64,000 nucleotides of DNA from JAFGRU01 sp016934985 (lineage in GTDB: Bacteria; Desulfobacterota; Desulfuromonadia; Desulfuromonadales; JAAYDE01): positions 1 through 64,000 of the forward strand of contig CAXXJQ010000003.1 of the NCBI GenBank assembly GCA_963665045.2, in the 5' to 3' direction. Below, one piece after another: positions 8,674 to 17,170 of the stretch. A model generated the notes under the pieces. It saw nothing but the letters and a program-made list of their open reading frames with translations, was not told where the DNA came from and searched no databases. Both the position numbers and the translations under genes were made by a program. Each line of letters begins with the position of its first letter. Within the stretch, counting starts at the first letter, position 1.

Positions 8674-9237
8674 TTATTTTACTTTGTCCACATCGATACC
8701 GAAGGTAATGGCGCCGATCGCTTTGCCGCCGTCCATAACCGGAACGGAAACCTGGCAGAGGTAGGACTGAGCACTCTTGTCGAACTCTACGTCGTCAACA
8801 AATACGGCGCCCGCGCCACCATTAAAGGATTTTTTGAACTTGGCTTCATCACCCTGCCAGTAGTCGGAGGTTTTGTCGCTCATGGCCACATTGGCGCCCT
8901 GGTTGTCCATGAGGAACAGCTCTACCAGGTAGGGTTCGCTGTCGCGGATTTCAGCAAGCCGAATCCCTGCAGCGGATTCCATGATGGCTTTCATGTAGTC
9001 GGCAACGCCTGCGTCGCCTTTCCATTTGGCGTCCAATGCCTCGATAGCCTCCATGGATTTACCTTTGGAGTTTTCGGCTTTGACGGCATCGACGAGGACG
9101 GGATCGGTTCCAAAAGCGGCAAGTTTTGTCTTGGCGAGATCAACAACAGATTGGGGGGCGGCTTCGGCGAATGAGAGGCTTACGGAGACAAGCAGAACAA
9201 AAAGAACACTGAGACCTGAGACTGCCAATTTCTTCAT
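8674..9237 (-). CDS. Secreted PDC/Cache-like sensor-domain protein (cassette 1)
   Basis: A 187-aa exported protein with signal peptide MKKLAVSGLSVLFVLLVSVS and cleavage near SFAEA. It has a helical N-terminal half and a C-terminal PDC/Cache module (about residues 100-187). The helical half differs from its two paralogues (NSKGKSMEAIEALDAKWKGD), whereas the module is almost invariant. The ATG at 9237 follows GAGGAGGAAATGGT; an in-frame upstream ATG at 9282 would add 15 residues before the signal peptide and is rejected. It is the promoter-proximal gene of the array, facing the regulator at 9633 across a shared control region. Confidence 0.85.
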   Translation of the reverse strand: MKKLAVSGLSVLFVLLVSVSLSFAEAAPQSVVDLAKTKLAAFGTDPVLVDAVKAENSKGKSMEAIEALDAKWKGDAGVADYMKAIMESAAGIRLAEIRDSEPYLVELFLMDNQGANVAMSDKTSDYWQGDEAKFKKSFNGGAGAVFVDDVEFDKSAQSYLCQVSVPVMDGGKAIGAITFGIDVDKVK

Positions 9238-9632
9238 ACCATTTCCTCCTCGTTTAGAGTTATTGGCTAAACAGCCGGGCATTTACATCCACTTGAAAAT
9301 AAAACTGGTATTTAATTTCACTCTGACAGGGCTGAAAAATTAATAAATAGCTTTAAACTTCCTTGATATGGAAGTAGACAAAAGTGTTTCAGGTCCTGTC
9401 AGGTATCTGTTATTGGAGGTGGATTGGTATTTCTGTAGACGTAATAAAACAGATAAATTTTCAAAACACACTCGACATCGGGCATAATGCATCTAGATGT
9501 CTTGTTTTCTAATTTTAAATCAATATGTTATGTAGATAGATGTCTGGTTATAAATTTGCGGCTGATTTTAAAAATTTTTCTGGTAGACTTGCCTGAAACA
9601 CGCTATTATAGCCAAAAAAGGGGGGTTTATAG
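9238..9632. other. Divergent control region between cassette 1 and the XRE regulator
   Basis: This AT-rich region of 395 bases has no gene. It carries operator copy 4 (9473-9502) and a further half-site, AGATGTCTGGTT near 9537. It must hold promoters for both the PDC gene (leftward) and the regulator gene (rightward). Confidence 0.5.
9473..9502 (+). promoter_or_regulatory. Operator-like inverted repeat, copy 4 (reversed orientation)
   Basis: The left arm CGACATC (9473-9479) and right arm GATGTC (9496-9501) have the same 16-nt spacer as the other copies. The asymmetric interior (GGG after the left arm, CTA before the right arm) shows that this copy lies in the opposite orientation to copies 1-3. 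It is 236 bases from the PDC start and 131 bases before the regulator start, fitting control of both. Confidence 0.65.
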
Positions 9633-10535
9633 ATGGCTGAAAACCTTCCACCAACGGTCTGCCTGAATGCCAAGACCGTTCGTCGTATTCGCGAAGAAAA
9701 AAAGCTGACCCAGCTCTATGTGGCCAAGGTTGTTGGGGTTACGACCGATACCATTTCGCGCTGGGAGAATAATCGCTACCCTTCAATGAAAAGGGCTAAT
9801 GCCCTGCGCCTTGCCGAGGCCCTTGAAGTGCCTTTGGATGACATTATCCAGCAGGAGGAGGGTGGGCCGCAGATTATTGCCCGGCCGAGGCTAATTGAGC
9901 GGATTCCCAAACCACTCGTAATTTTCTTCATTTTTCTGGTAGTCCTTCTTTCCAGCGCCTTTATCTATCACCGGCAGATGGTTCTCAAAACCGGGGTTTT
10001 CGCTTCCCGGTCCCTGCCGGCTTTTGCCGCTCCGGGGGTTATTCTGCCGGTGCGTATCCATCTTCTGACAGAAAAAAAGAATAATGGTTTCATTCTTCGA
10101 GAGAGCTTTCCCCCAGGCTGGAAGCTGATCGAAAGCTATCCGCCTCCATCCAGTTTAGATAACGAGAAAGGGACGGCGCGCTGGATTGCCAAGCCGGGAG
10201 AAAATCATTTTCTCATTTCCTATCTTTTGAAGGTGGACCCCGATGCACCCTTGGAAAAAGTTGCCTTTTTCAGAGGGTCGGTTATTGCTGCACCGGACGT
10301 GCGCAAGTCTCCCAAGGCGGTTACAGGGGAGAAAAACATCAAGGTTCAGCCTTTTCTTTGGGCTGATCTGAATGGCGACAACCAAATTGACGACAAGGAA
10401 ATGCTCCAGGCATCCAAAACTGCCGAAGAGATGAGGAATGTCCACCTCGAATGGAAACTGCTGGAGAATATCTGGGATGCCGGTAGTTATGTTTATGACA
10501 CCGAAAGTCAGGATTTTATTCCCCAACACAAATAA
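9633..10535 (+). CDS. Membrane-anchored XRE-family regulator with periplasmic EF-hand-like sensor part
   Basis: A 300-aa one-component regulator. Residues about 14-71 form an HTH_3/XRE DNA-binding domain (VRRIREEKKLTQLYVAKVVG, then TTDTISRWENNRYPSM). Residues 94-112 are one membrane segment. Residues 113-300 should lie in the periplasm. They contain a beta-rich stretch (about 130-222, with ESFPPGW and ISYLLKVDPDAP) and then DLNGDNQIDDKE at 245-256, which fits a calcium-binding EF-hand loop at positions 1, 3, 5, 9 and 12. The ATG follows AAAAGGGGGG. It is transcribed away from the transporter array across a shared operator region, so it is the likely regulator of the array and of itself. The signal it senses is unknown; calcium dependence is inferred only from the loop. 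Confidence 0.8.
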   Translation: MAENLPPTVCLNAKTVRRIREEKKLTQLYVAKVVGVTTDTISRWENNRYPSMKRANALRLAEALEVPLDDIIQQEEGGPQIIARPRLIERIPKPLVIFFIFLVVLLSSAFIYHRQMVLKTGVFASRSLPAFAAPGVILPVRIHLLTEKKNNGFILRESFPPGWKLIESYPPPSSLDNEKGTARWIAKPGENHFLISYLLKVDPDAPLEKVAFFRGSVIAAPDVRKSPKAVTGEKNIKVQPFLWADLNGDNQIDDKEMLQASKTAEEMRNVHLEWKLLENIWDAGSYVYDTESQDFIPQHK

Positions 10536-10679
10536 TTCCGCGTTTTTAAGCCTCATTTTGCTTATTCAAATTGCCCCTGTCTTTTTTAAGCGCCTTTTCA
10601 GCCAGTCAACGCCTTTTGCCCATCGGCAATGATCTTTAGTGGAAAAAAAAAACCATATGTACTACTGTAAGTGGATTCG

Positions 10680-10712
10680 CTTGCCGGCCATGTCGGCAAG
10701 ATTTCTTTCTAA
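10680..10712 (+). terminator. Probable terminator after the XRE gene
   Basis: CTTGCCG (10680-10686) pairs with CGGCAAG (10694-10700), followed by ATTTCTTTCT. The stem is short and the T run interrupted, so this is moderate evidence. Confidence 0.5.
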
Positions 10713-10755
10713 TCGTTGAATTGTTTGGAACCCCAGGATCTTTTTAACTTAATCC

Positions 10756-11724
10756 ATGAAAAAAGCCCTTGACCTAATCCGGGACAACCTGACCCGGGTT
10801 GAGAACAAGATTAAAAAAAACCTCGATTCTCAGGTCCCATTGATCCACAAGATATCGGATTATCTTCTGGCCAGTGGAGGCAAAAGGATCCGGCCGATGC
10901 TTCTCATTCTCTGTGCCGGTCTTGCGGGGTACCGCGACGAAAACCTGAGCGATTTGGCTTCGGCGGTTGAGTATATTCACTCCGCCTCACTCCTTCACGA
11001 CGATGTCGTTGATGGGGCGGTGCTGCGGCGCGGGAATGCCTCGGCCAATTCCCTGTGGGGCAACGAGGCGTCGGTGCTGGTCGGGGATTATCTGTTTGCC
11101 CAGTCGTTCTCTATTCTGGTCCAGTTTGGCAACAAAAAGATCATGGATATTCTCTCCCAGGCCACGGTAATTATGGCCGAGGGGGAGGTCCTGCAGCTTG
11201 CCAGTGTCAGAAATCCCATAGCCGACCTGAATCTCTACCTTGAAATTGTGCGTTCTAAAACTGCGGCCCTCATATCTGCCGCCTGCCAGTGTGGCGGGGT
11301 TGTGGGGGAGGTCACCCCGGAGCAGGAATTGGCTCTGAAAAATTTCGGCCTTGATCTCGGCATGGCATTTCAGTTTACCGATGACGTTTTGGATTATGTG
11401 GGGGAGGAGGACGAGTTCGGGAAAACCAGGGGAACCGATTTTGCCGAGGGAAAACTTACTCTGCCCCTGATTTATGCCTTGGGCCGTGCGTCTGGGGATG
11501 AGCGCAGGGCTATGGAAGAGCTGTTCAGGCGCGAAACCATTCAGGAGGAGGATTTTAAAATCGTCCTGGATTTTGTCGAAAAGGGGGAAGGGTTCAGGTT
11601 TGCCAGGGATGAGGCCGGAAAAATGGCTGATCAGGCAAAAAGTCACCTGGATATTTTCCCCGAATGCGAGGAAAAGGATGCTTTGCTGGCACTCGCTGAT
11701 CACGTCATCCATCGCCGCCGTTGA
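10756..11724 (+). CDS. Trans-polyprenyl diphosphate synthase
   Basis: A 322-aa all-helical prenyltransferase that extends allylic diphosphates with isopentenyl diphosphate, giving the side chain of the respiratory quinone. The first Asp-rich motif is LLHDDVVDGAVLRRG (DDVVD at 82-86) and the second is FTDDVLDY. GGKRIRP near residue 41 is the substrate-binding start of the family. Length and motifs fit IspB/octaprenyl-type long-chain synthases better than FPP synthase, but chain length cannot be read from sequence. The ATG has no strong ribosome site close by. It stands alone, ending in a terminator. Confidence 0.9.
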   Translation: MKKALDLIRDNLTRVENKIKKNLDSQVPLIHKISDYLLASGGKRIRPMLLILCAGLAGYRDENLSDLASAVEYIHSASLLHDDVVDGAVLRRGNASANSLWGNEASVLVGDYLFAQSFSILVQFGNKKIMDILSQATVIMAEGEVLQLASVRNPIADLNLYLEIVRSKTAALISAACQCGGVVGEVTPEQELALKNFGLDLGMAFQFTDDVLDYVGEEDEFGKTRGTDFAEGKLTLPLIYALGRASGDERRAMEELFRRETIQEEDFKIVLDFVEKGEGFRFARDEAGKMADQAKSHLDIFPECEEKDALLALADHVIHRRR

Positions 11725-11756
11725 AAAACTGCCAGTTATCTGCCTGTGAGGAGAAA

Positions 11757-11788
11757 GCCACCCCCGATTCGGGGGTTTCCTTTTTTGG
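11757..11788 (+). terminator. Terminator after the prenyl synthase gene
   Basis: CCCCCGATTCGGGGG (11761-11775), flanked by AAAG and TTT, is followed by TTTCCTTTTTT. This is a strong intrinsic terminator. Confidence 0.85.
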
Positions 11789-11872
11789 GGCAATGATTTA
11801 CCACCAACTGTTTTGGAAATCTTTCGCTAAACACGGAATGGATTGCCATGTGCTCTTGTCCGGCGTTAAAAT

Positions 11873-14200
11873 ATGCCTATGAAAACAATGCCTGAAAAAT
11901 CCGGTTTTTGCACTATTGTGCGCAAGAGAATACTTATTGAGGGTGTGGTCCAGGGGGTTGGCTTTCGGCCCTTTGTTTACCGTATAGCAATGGAGTGTCG
12001 TGTAAGCGGCTGGGTTCTCAATGACGGCAGGGGTGTCAGCATTGAGGCGGAAGGCCCAGCCGGGGCAGTCGAGAGGTTTATCGGGGCTTTGCGGGAAGAA
12101 GCTCCACCCCTGGCTTCCATTTCCAGCTTTGAGGTGGTTGATCTTCCCGTTCGGGAAGATAGCGGTTTTCAGATCAGGGAAAGCCTGCCCGGAGAAAGCC
12201 GGGTAGCCCAGATTTCACCGGATACGGATGTCTGTCCCGATTGTCTGCGGGAACTGTTTTCCCCGCAGGACAGGCGTTTCCGCTACCCTTTCATCAATTG
12301 CACCAACTGCGGCCCCCGTTACTCCATCGTCACCGGCATTCCCTATGACCGGCCGAAAACGACCATGTCTTCGTTTGTCATGTGCCCCCCCTGCCGGGAC
12401 GAGTACGAAAATCCCGCATCCCGGCGCTTTCACGCGCAACCCAATGCCTGTCCCGATTGCGGTCCATCCCTGCAGCTTTACGATGCTCAAGGACAGCCTG
12501 TTGAGAGAGATGATCTTTTCGCAACAGTCGCGGGATTTTTAAAACAGGGCAAAATTGTTGCCATCAAAGGGTTGGGCGGTTATCATCTCGCCGTCAATGC
12601 CACCGACGATGAGGCGGTGGCGGAGTTGCGGAAACGCAAGGCCAGGGACGAAAAACCATTTGCCCTTATGGCTTCTGATGTGGAAAAGGTCGCTTCTTTT
12701 GCTGAAGTCAGCGCTGCGGAGAAAAGCCTGCTGGAGAGCGTGGAACGTCCTATCGTTCTTTTACACCAGAAAAAAAAGCATGGGCTCTCTCCCCTCATAG
12801 CCCCGCGCAATCGTTTTTTCGGGGTTATGCTTCCTTATACCCCCCTCCATTATCTTCTTTTGCAGGAGAATTTCCAGGCTCTGGTGATGACCAGCGGTAA
12901 CCTGAGCGAAGAACCCATAGCTTTCGAGGATGGCGATGCCCGCCAACGTCTCTCCGATATTGCCGATTATTTCCTCGTCCACAACCGCGACATCCACACC
13001 CGTACCGACGACTCCATTATCCGCGTCATGTCAGGGCGGCCCCTGGTGCTGCGCCGCTCACGCGGCTATGTCCCGCGCAGCGTTTTTCTGCCGCGTTCCC
13101 AGACCTCGGTGCTGGCGGTGGGGGCGGAGCTCAAAAATACGGTCTGCTTCACCAAGGGGGATCAAGCCATTCTCAGCCACCATATTGGAGACCTGAAAAA
13201 TCAGGAGGTGTTCAGCTCTTTTGAGAAGACCATCGGCCATCTTGGCGGTATCCTTGAAACCAAGCCTGAGGTCATTGCCTACGACATGCACCCCGATTAC
13301 TATTCGGCGGTTTATGCGGCAGACGCAGAGTACGGGGTGAAGATCCCGGTTCAGCACCACCACGCCCATCTGGCGAGCTGTCTGGCTGAGAATAATGTCG
13401 AAGAGGAGGCCATCGGTGTCATTTTTGACGGCACCGGCTACGGGACCGACGGCCATATCTGGGGGGGGGAGTTTCTGACCGGCAATGCCGAGTTTTTCGA
13501 GCGTGTCGGTCATTTTGCCTATCTCCCCATGCCCGGAGGCGATGCCGCTACCCAAGAGCCTTACCGTATGGCACTGAGCTATCTTTATCGGGCGTTCGGC
13601 AAAAACATTCCCGCCCTGCCGTTTCTCGACGGGGTGCCTGGAAGTACCATCCGGCTGCTGCAGCAGATGATGGATAAAGGGGTCAATTCCCCCATGACCT
13701 CGAGCTGCGGACGGCTTTTCGACGCCGTTGGCGCCTTGGTCGGTCTGCGCCAGAAGGTCAGTTACGAAGGGCAGGCTGCCCTGGAGCTGGAAATGGCGAT
13801 TTCTGTCGAGACCGAGGATGGGAGTTATCCTTTTTCCCTGGTTGAAGAAGATGGGATGATGATCTTTGAGCCATCCACCCTGATCCGGGCTATTGTGGAA
13901 GAGGTTCAAAGCCAGGAAGATGCCGGGCGAATCAGCGCTCGTTTTCATAACACTCTTGCGCTAATGGTTCTCGAAGCGTGCAAGCGTATTCGCGAGCGGA
14001 CCGGTTTGGCTGTGGCGGCCCTCTCCGGCGGGGTTTTCCAGAACCTCTACCTGACGGAGAAAACCCTGGCTGCCCTTGAAGAAGGGGGCTTCCGGGTCCT
14101 GACCCATTCCGTGGTTCCGCCCAATGATGGTGGGCTGGCTTTGGGGCAGGCGGTTATCGCGGGAAGACAGGTGGCTAGACTGAAGCCTGAAGACTGTTAG
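11873..14200 (+). CDS. hypF: Carbamoyltransferase HypF, [NiFe]-hydrogenase maturation
   Basis: A 775-aa protein that makes the cyanide ligands of the [NiFe] site from carbamoyl phosphate, passing the carbamoyl group to HypE. Domains are in the usual order. An acylphosphatase domain (about 15-105, VQGVGFRPF at 26-34) is followed by two zinc-finger modules with Cys pairs at 121/124, 143/146, 171/174 and 193/196. A YrdC-like domain follows (about 205-385), then a Kae1-like domain with the metal-binding HHHAHLASC. The length is full. No other hyp or hydrogenase gene is in the window, so its partners lie elsewhere. The start is uncertain among three close ATGs (11873, 11879, 11888) because none has a clear ribosome site. 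Confidence 0.95.
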   Translation: MPMKTMPEKSGFCTIVRKRILIEGVVQGVGFRPFVYRIAMECRVSGWVLNDGRGVSIEAEGPAGAVERFIGALREEAPPLASISSFEVVDLPVREDSGFQIRESLPGESRVAQISPDTDVCPDCLRELFSPQDRRFRYPFINCTNCGPRYSIVTGIPYDRPKTTMSSFVMCPPCRDEYENPASRRFHAQPNACPDCGPSLQLYDAQGQPVERDDLFATVAGFLKQGKIVAIKGLGGYHLAVNATDDEAVAELRKRKARDEKPFALMASDVEKVASFAEVSAAEKSLLESVERPIVLLHQKKKHGLSPLIAPRNRFFGVMLPYTPLHYLLLQENFQALVMTSGNLSEEPIAFEDGDARQRLSDIADYFLVHNRDIHTRTDDSIIRVMSGRPLVLRRSRGYVPRSVFLPRSQTSVLAVGAELKNTVCFTKGDQAILSHHIGDLKNQEVFSSFEKTIGHLGGILETKPEVIAYDMHPDYYSAVYAADAEYGVKIPVQHHHAHLASCLAENNVEEEAIGVIFDGTGYGTDGHIWGGEFLTGNAEFFERVGHFAYLPMPGGDAATQEPYRMALSYLYRAFGKNIPALPFLDGVPGSTIRLLQQMMDKGVNSPMTSSCGRLFDAVGALVGLRQKVSYEGQAALELEMAISVETEDGSYPFSLVEEDGMMIFEPSTLIRAIVEEVQSQEDAGRISARFHNTLALMVLEACKRIRERTGLAVAALSGGVFQNLYLTEKTLAALEEGGFRVLTHSVVPPNDGGLALGQAVIAGRQVARLKPEDC

Positions 14201-14260
14201 GTTTTGCCGGAAAGCCTTCAGTCTTCACCCTAAACAACCTACTTTTTAAAGGAGTTTTCC

Positions 14261-15982
14261 ATGGATTATTCCGAGGCCATTGCAACTGCACGAGGTGACC
14301 GCGCGGCGGATCTGGTTTTGAAAAACGCCCGGGTTGTCGATGTACTTGCCGGTGAGACCTATGAGAGTGATATTGCCATCCAGGGTTCCCTTATTGTCGG
14401 TGTGGAAAAAGGCTATGAAGGTCAGGAGACCATCGACCTGGAGGGACGCTATGTCTGCCCTGGGCTGATCGACGCTCACGTGCACATCGAGAGTTCCATG
14501 GTGACTCCCCGCGAGTTTGCCCGCGCCGTGGTTCCCCACGGGGTAACTACCGTCATTACCAACCCTCATGAGATTGCCAATGTCCTCGGGGTGGAAGGTA
14601 TCCGCTTCATGGTTGACGATGCCGCGGATGTCCCTCTGGATGCCTACGTTACCGTCCCTTCCTGTGTCCCCGCCTCCCATCTGGCGACCTCCGGGGCCGA
14701 ACTTAATGCCGAAAATCTCAAGCCACTTTGCGGTGCGCCGGGGGTTATCGGTCTGGGCGAGGTCATGAATTTTCCCGGTGTGGTTGCCGCTGACCCCAAG
14801 ATGCTGGACGAGATCGATCTTTTCCGCGATTATCCTGTTGACGGTCACTGTCCCGGTCTCTCGGGCAAAGGCCTGAATGCTTATGTGACGGCCGGCATCA
14901 CCTCGGACCATGAGTGTATCGGTGCCGAGGAGGCTAAAGAAAAACTGCGTCTCGGCATGCGCGTTTTTATTCGCGAGGGGAGCGCCGCCCGCAACCTTAA
15001 AGATTTAATCCCCCTGGTTACTCCGAGAAACGAGCGCTGGGTCTGCTTCTGCACCGATGACCGTCATCCCGCCGAGCTGCTCCGGCAGGGTTCTATCGAT
15101 CATGTCATTCGCCTGGCCATCGGCGAAGGCCTCGATCCGGTTTCAGCCATTCGCATGGCGACCCTCAACAGTGCCGAGCATTTCCGTCTTTTCGACCGGG
15201 GATTCGTCGGCCCCGGCCGCAAGGCGGACCTGGTGGTTTTCAGTGATCTGCAGCAGCCGACCCCGGAAATGGTCTTCCAGAACGGCCGCCTGGTGGCGCG
15301 TGACGGCAGCATGGTTGAGGGTGTGCTGGATTCCGCATCCAAAGAGTCCGAACTGCGGGCCAGAAACACCATGACTGTCGATCTGGCCTGCGTCGATTTG
15401 AGTATCCCGGCCAAAGGAGAGAAAATTCGCGTCATCGGGATGGTGCCCGGACAGCTTTTTACCGAGGAGATTATTGCCAAGCCCCGTATTGGAGGTGGGT
15501 TGGCGATCAGTGATCCTGAACGGGATATCCTCAAGATGGCCGTCATCGAAAGGCATCGTGGCAGCTGCAGGGTGGGGCTTGGTTTTGTGCGCGGCTTTGG
15601 TCTCAAGCGGGGTGCGCTGGCCAGCACCGTGGCCCACGATCATCACAACCTCATGGTTATCGGTGTCGATGACCAATCCATGCTGACCGCAGCCGGAGCT
15701 CTGGCCGAGGCCGGAGGGGGCCAGTGTGTGGCAAAAGGCGCCCGGGTTCTGGGCCTGCTTCCTTTGCCCATTGCCGGCATCATGTCGGATCTGAGTGTCG
15801 ATGAGGTGCGCAGGCAGGCGGAGGAACTTCATGCCGTGCTGGGAGAACTCGGAACGTCTTTGCAGGATCCATTCATGCCCTTGAGTTTCATGGGGCTTGA
15901 GGTCATTCCCAACCTCAAACTCACTGATTTGGGGCTGGTCGATGTCACTCAGTTCAAACAGGTGGAACTGTTCGTGGAGTAA
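14261..15982 (+). CDS. ade: Adenine deaminase
   Basis: A 573-aa amidohydrolase that converts adenine to hypoxanthine for purine salvage. The metal-binding motif is LIDAHVHIESSM (about residues 67-78), followed by PHGVTTVITNPHEIANV and HCPGLSG. The C-terminal adenine-deaminase domain ends with DPFMPLSFMGLEVIPNLKLT, typical of AdeC. The start has an ideal AAAGGAG 7 nt before the ATG. The gene follows hypF by 60 bases on the same strand, but an inverted repeat GACTGAAG / CTTCAGTC (about 14180-14224) lies between, so co-transcription is uncertain. Confidence 0.95.
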   Translation: MDYSEAIATARGDRAADLVLKNARVVDVLAGETYESDIAIQGSLIVGVEKGYEGQETIDLEGRYVCPGLIDAHVHIESSMVTPREFARAVVPHGVTTVITNPHEIANVLGVEGIRFMVDDAADVPLDAYVTVPSCVPASHLATSGAELNAENLKPLCGAPGVIGLGEVMNFPGVVAADPKMLDEIDLFRDYPVDGHCPGLSGKGLNAYVTAGITSDHECIGAEEAKEKLRLGMRVFIREGSAARNLKDLIPLVTPRNERWVCFCTDDRHPAELLRQGSIDHVIRLAIGEGLDPVSAIRMATLNSAEHFRLFDRGFVGPGRKADLVVFSDLQQPTPEMVFQNGRLVARDGSMVEGVLDSASKESELRARNTMTVDLACVDLSIPAKGEKIRVIGMVPGQLFTEEIIAKPRIGGGLAISDPERDILKMAVIERHRGSCRVGLGFVRGFGLKRGALASTVAHDHHNLMVIGVDDQSMLTAAGALAEAGGGQCVAKGARVLGLLPLPIAGIMSDLSVDEVRRQAEELHAVLGELGTSLQDPFMPLSFMGLEVIPNLKLTDLGLVDVTQFKQVELFVE

Positions 15983-15997
15983 GTTTTTGTAATTGTT

Positions 15998-16038
15998 AAG
16001 CTTAACGGCACAATGCCTCGCCTCGCCCATTCCGAGGG
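15998..16038 (+). repeat. Fragment of the ~130-bp dispersed repeat
   Basis: About 41 bases (GCTTAACGGCACAATGCCTC, then CGCCCATTCCGAGGG) match the first third of the repeats at 27426 and 35430. Only this end is present; the rest is missing. Confidence 0.6.
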
Positions 16039-16180
16039 TCCTATAAGCAAAGTTTTAAGTTGAAAGTGTTAACTTTTAATTATTAACCCCCTTGTACCAA
16101 AGCCCCGGATGTTTTCAAAACACTCCCTTCACTCCGGCAGCGTCACAAAGGGGAAATAATCATTAAAAGGCATCCTGTTT

Positions 16181-16810
16181 TCAGCCCATGCGCAGGCGGA
16201 TGAACTCTTCCAGGGTTTGGCACTGAAGGTAAGGGTTGTTGGCTTTTTCGAATTCAATTGTCGAGGAGGGCGTGGGGCCGTAATCATGGCCGGGGAAAAT
16301 TCTGGTGTCCGGCGGGAAGGCCGCCAGGCGCTGCAGGCTGGTGTATAGATCTTCGGGACTGCTTCCCGGCAAATCGGCCCGTCCCACCTTGGTGACGAAC
16401 AGGGTGTCGCCGGTAATGATGTTGTTGGGCGGGATGTGCAGACAGATGCTGCCAGGAGTATGACCGGGGGTGTGAAGTATGTGGATGGTTCCGTTCTGCG
16501 GTGGAAGGCTGCTGCCCTCCGTCAATGGTATGACGGCATCGGGCACATCCTGTGGATGGGCGGCCAGTCTGGCAATGGTATTTTCCAGGATGAGGTTGTT
16601 GCCCTGAACATGATCCTCGTGCCCATGGGTGTTGACCACATAGAAAATATCGAGTTCCAGTTCATCAATCTTTTTTAGAATTTTTTTCGCAGAAGAGGAG
16701 GGATCTATGACTATCCCGATGCCGCTTGTGGGGCAATAGACCAGATAAGAAAAGTTATCCGAGACGTCGGATTTGATCTGTATGATTTCCAGGGGTATAG
16801 AAAGACAATT
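16181..16810 (-). CDS. MBL-fold metallo-hydrolase (glyoxalase II-like)
   Basis: A 209-aa beta-lactamase-fold hydrolase. It has THGHEDHVQG (HxHxDH zinc motif), HTPGHTPGSICL, TGDTLFV and PGHDYGPT, the ligands of two-metal glyoxalase II/thioesterase-type enzymes. It lacks a long C-terminal domain, so it resembles the shorter 'hydroxyacylglutathione hydrolase-like' group rather than classical GloB. The ATG at 16810 is preferred (AAGG upstream, 8 bases after the preceding stop). The earlier ATG at 16843 would overlap the upstream gene by 25 bases. Probably co-transcribed with the small gene at 16819. Substrate unknown. Confidence 0.85.
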   Translation of the reverse strand, partial: NCLSIPLEIIQIKSDVSDNFSYLVYCPTSGIGIVIDPSSSAKKILKKIDELELDIFYVVNTHGHEDHVQGNNLILENTIARLAAHPQDVPDAVIPLTEGSSLPPQNGTIHILHTPGHTPGSICLHIPPNNIITGDTLFVTKVGRADLPGSSPEDLYTSLQRLAAFPPDTRIFPGHDYGPTPSSTIEFEKANNPYLQCQTLEEFIRLRMG

Positions 16811-16818
16811 CATGAGAC

Positions 16819-17019
16819 TCAAGCCTTTTTTTCCAAACGGCATATTTCCATGTCAATGACCCGGAAGGTGTCTCCGGTTTCCAGTACGGTCCACTCGTCA
16901 CCTTCCTCGGGTGGCTCCGGGAACTCCCTTCTCCCAAGGTAGAGATCCTCGTTGTCGATCATTCCCCACCATTCAAGCTGTCCGGTTTGCCATATCTTGG
17001 TTTTCAGGTTGAAAGCCAC
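16819..17019 (-). CDS. Small conserved-looking protein, GTG start
   Basis: A 66-aa acidic protein with no signal peptide and no membrane segment. I do not recognise the family. It is rich in Trp and Glu (LEWWGMIDNEDLYLGRREFP, then EEGDEWTVLETGDTF). The GTG start is supported by GGAGGAG about 5 nt before it. It lies 8 bases upstream of the MBL hydrolase on the same strand, so the two are very likely translated from one message. A role beside the hydrolase is inferred from position only. Confidence 0.65.
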   Translation of the reverse strand: MAFNLKTKIWQTGQLEWWGMIDNEDLYLGRREFPEPPEEGDEWTVLETGDTFRVIDMEICRLEKKA

Positions 17020-17170
17020 GTTTCTCCTCCGCCGTTTGATAAGAATCGTTACAGTTTAAAGGAGACTTTTTCCAGGGTCAACTGTTTGGGGAAGGTTATT
17101 GAGGCAAAGGTGTAAACATGGTAAGAATGAAATCAAAAAAAATATAGTTCGAAATAAGAAAGGTGCTGGA

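Noticed and set aside
14180..14224. GACTGAAG / CTTCAGTC inverted repeat between hypF and ade as a terminator
   Set aside because: The loop is long and no T run follows; kept only as a remark under adenine deaminase.
15143..16030. 295-codon minus-strand frame opposite adenine deaminase
   Set aside because: Shadow of the deaminase codons; no ribosome site or family resemblance.
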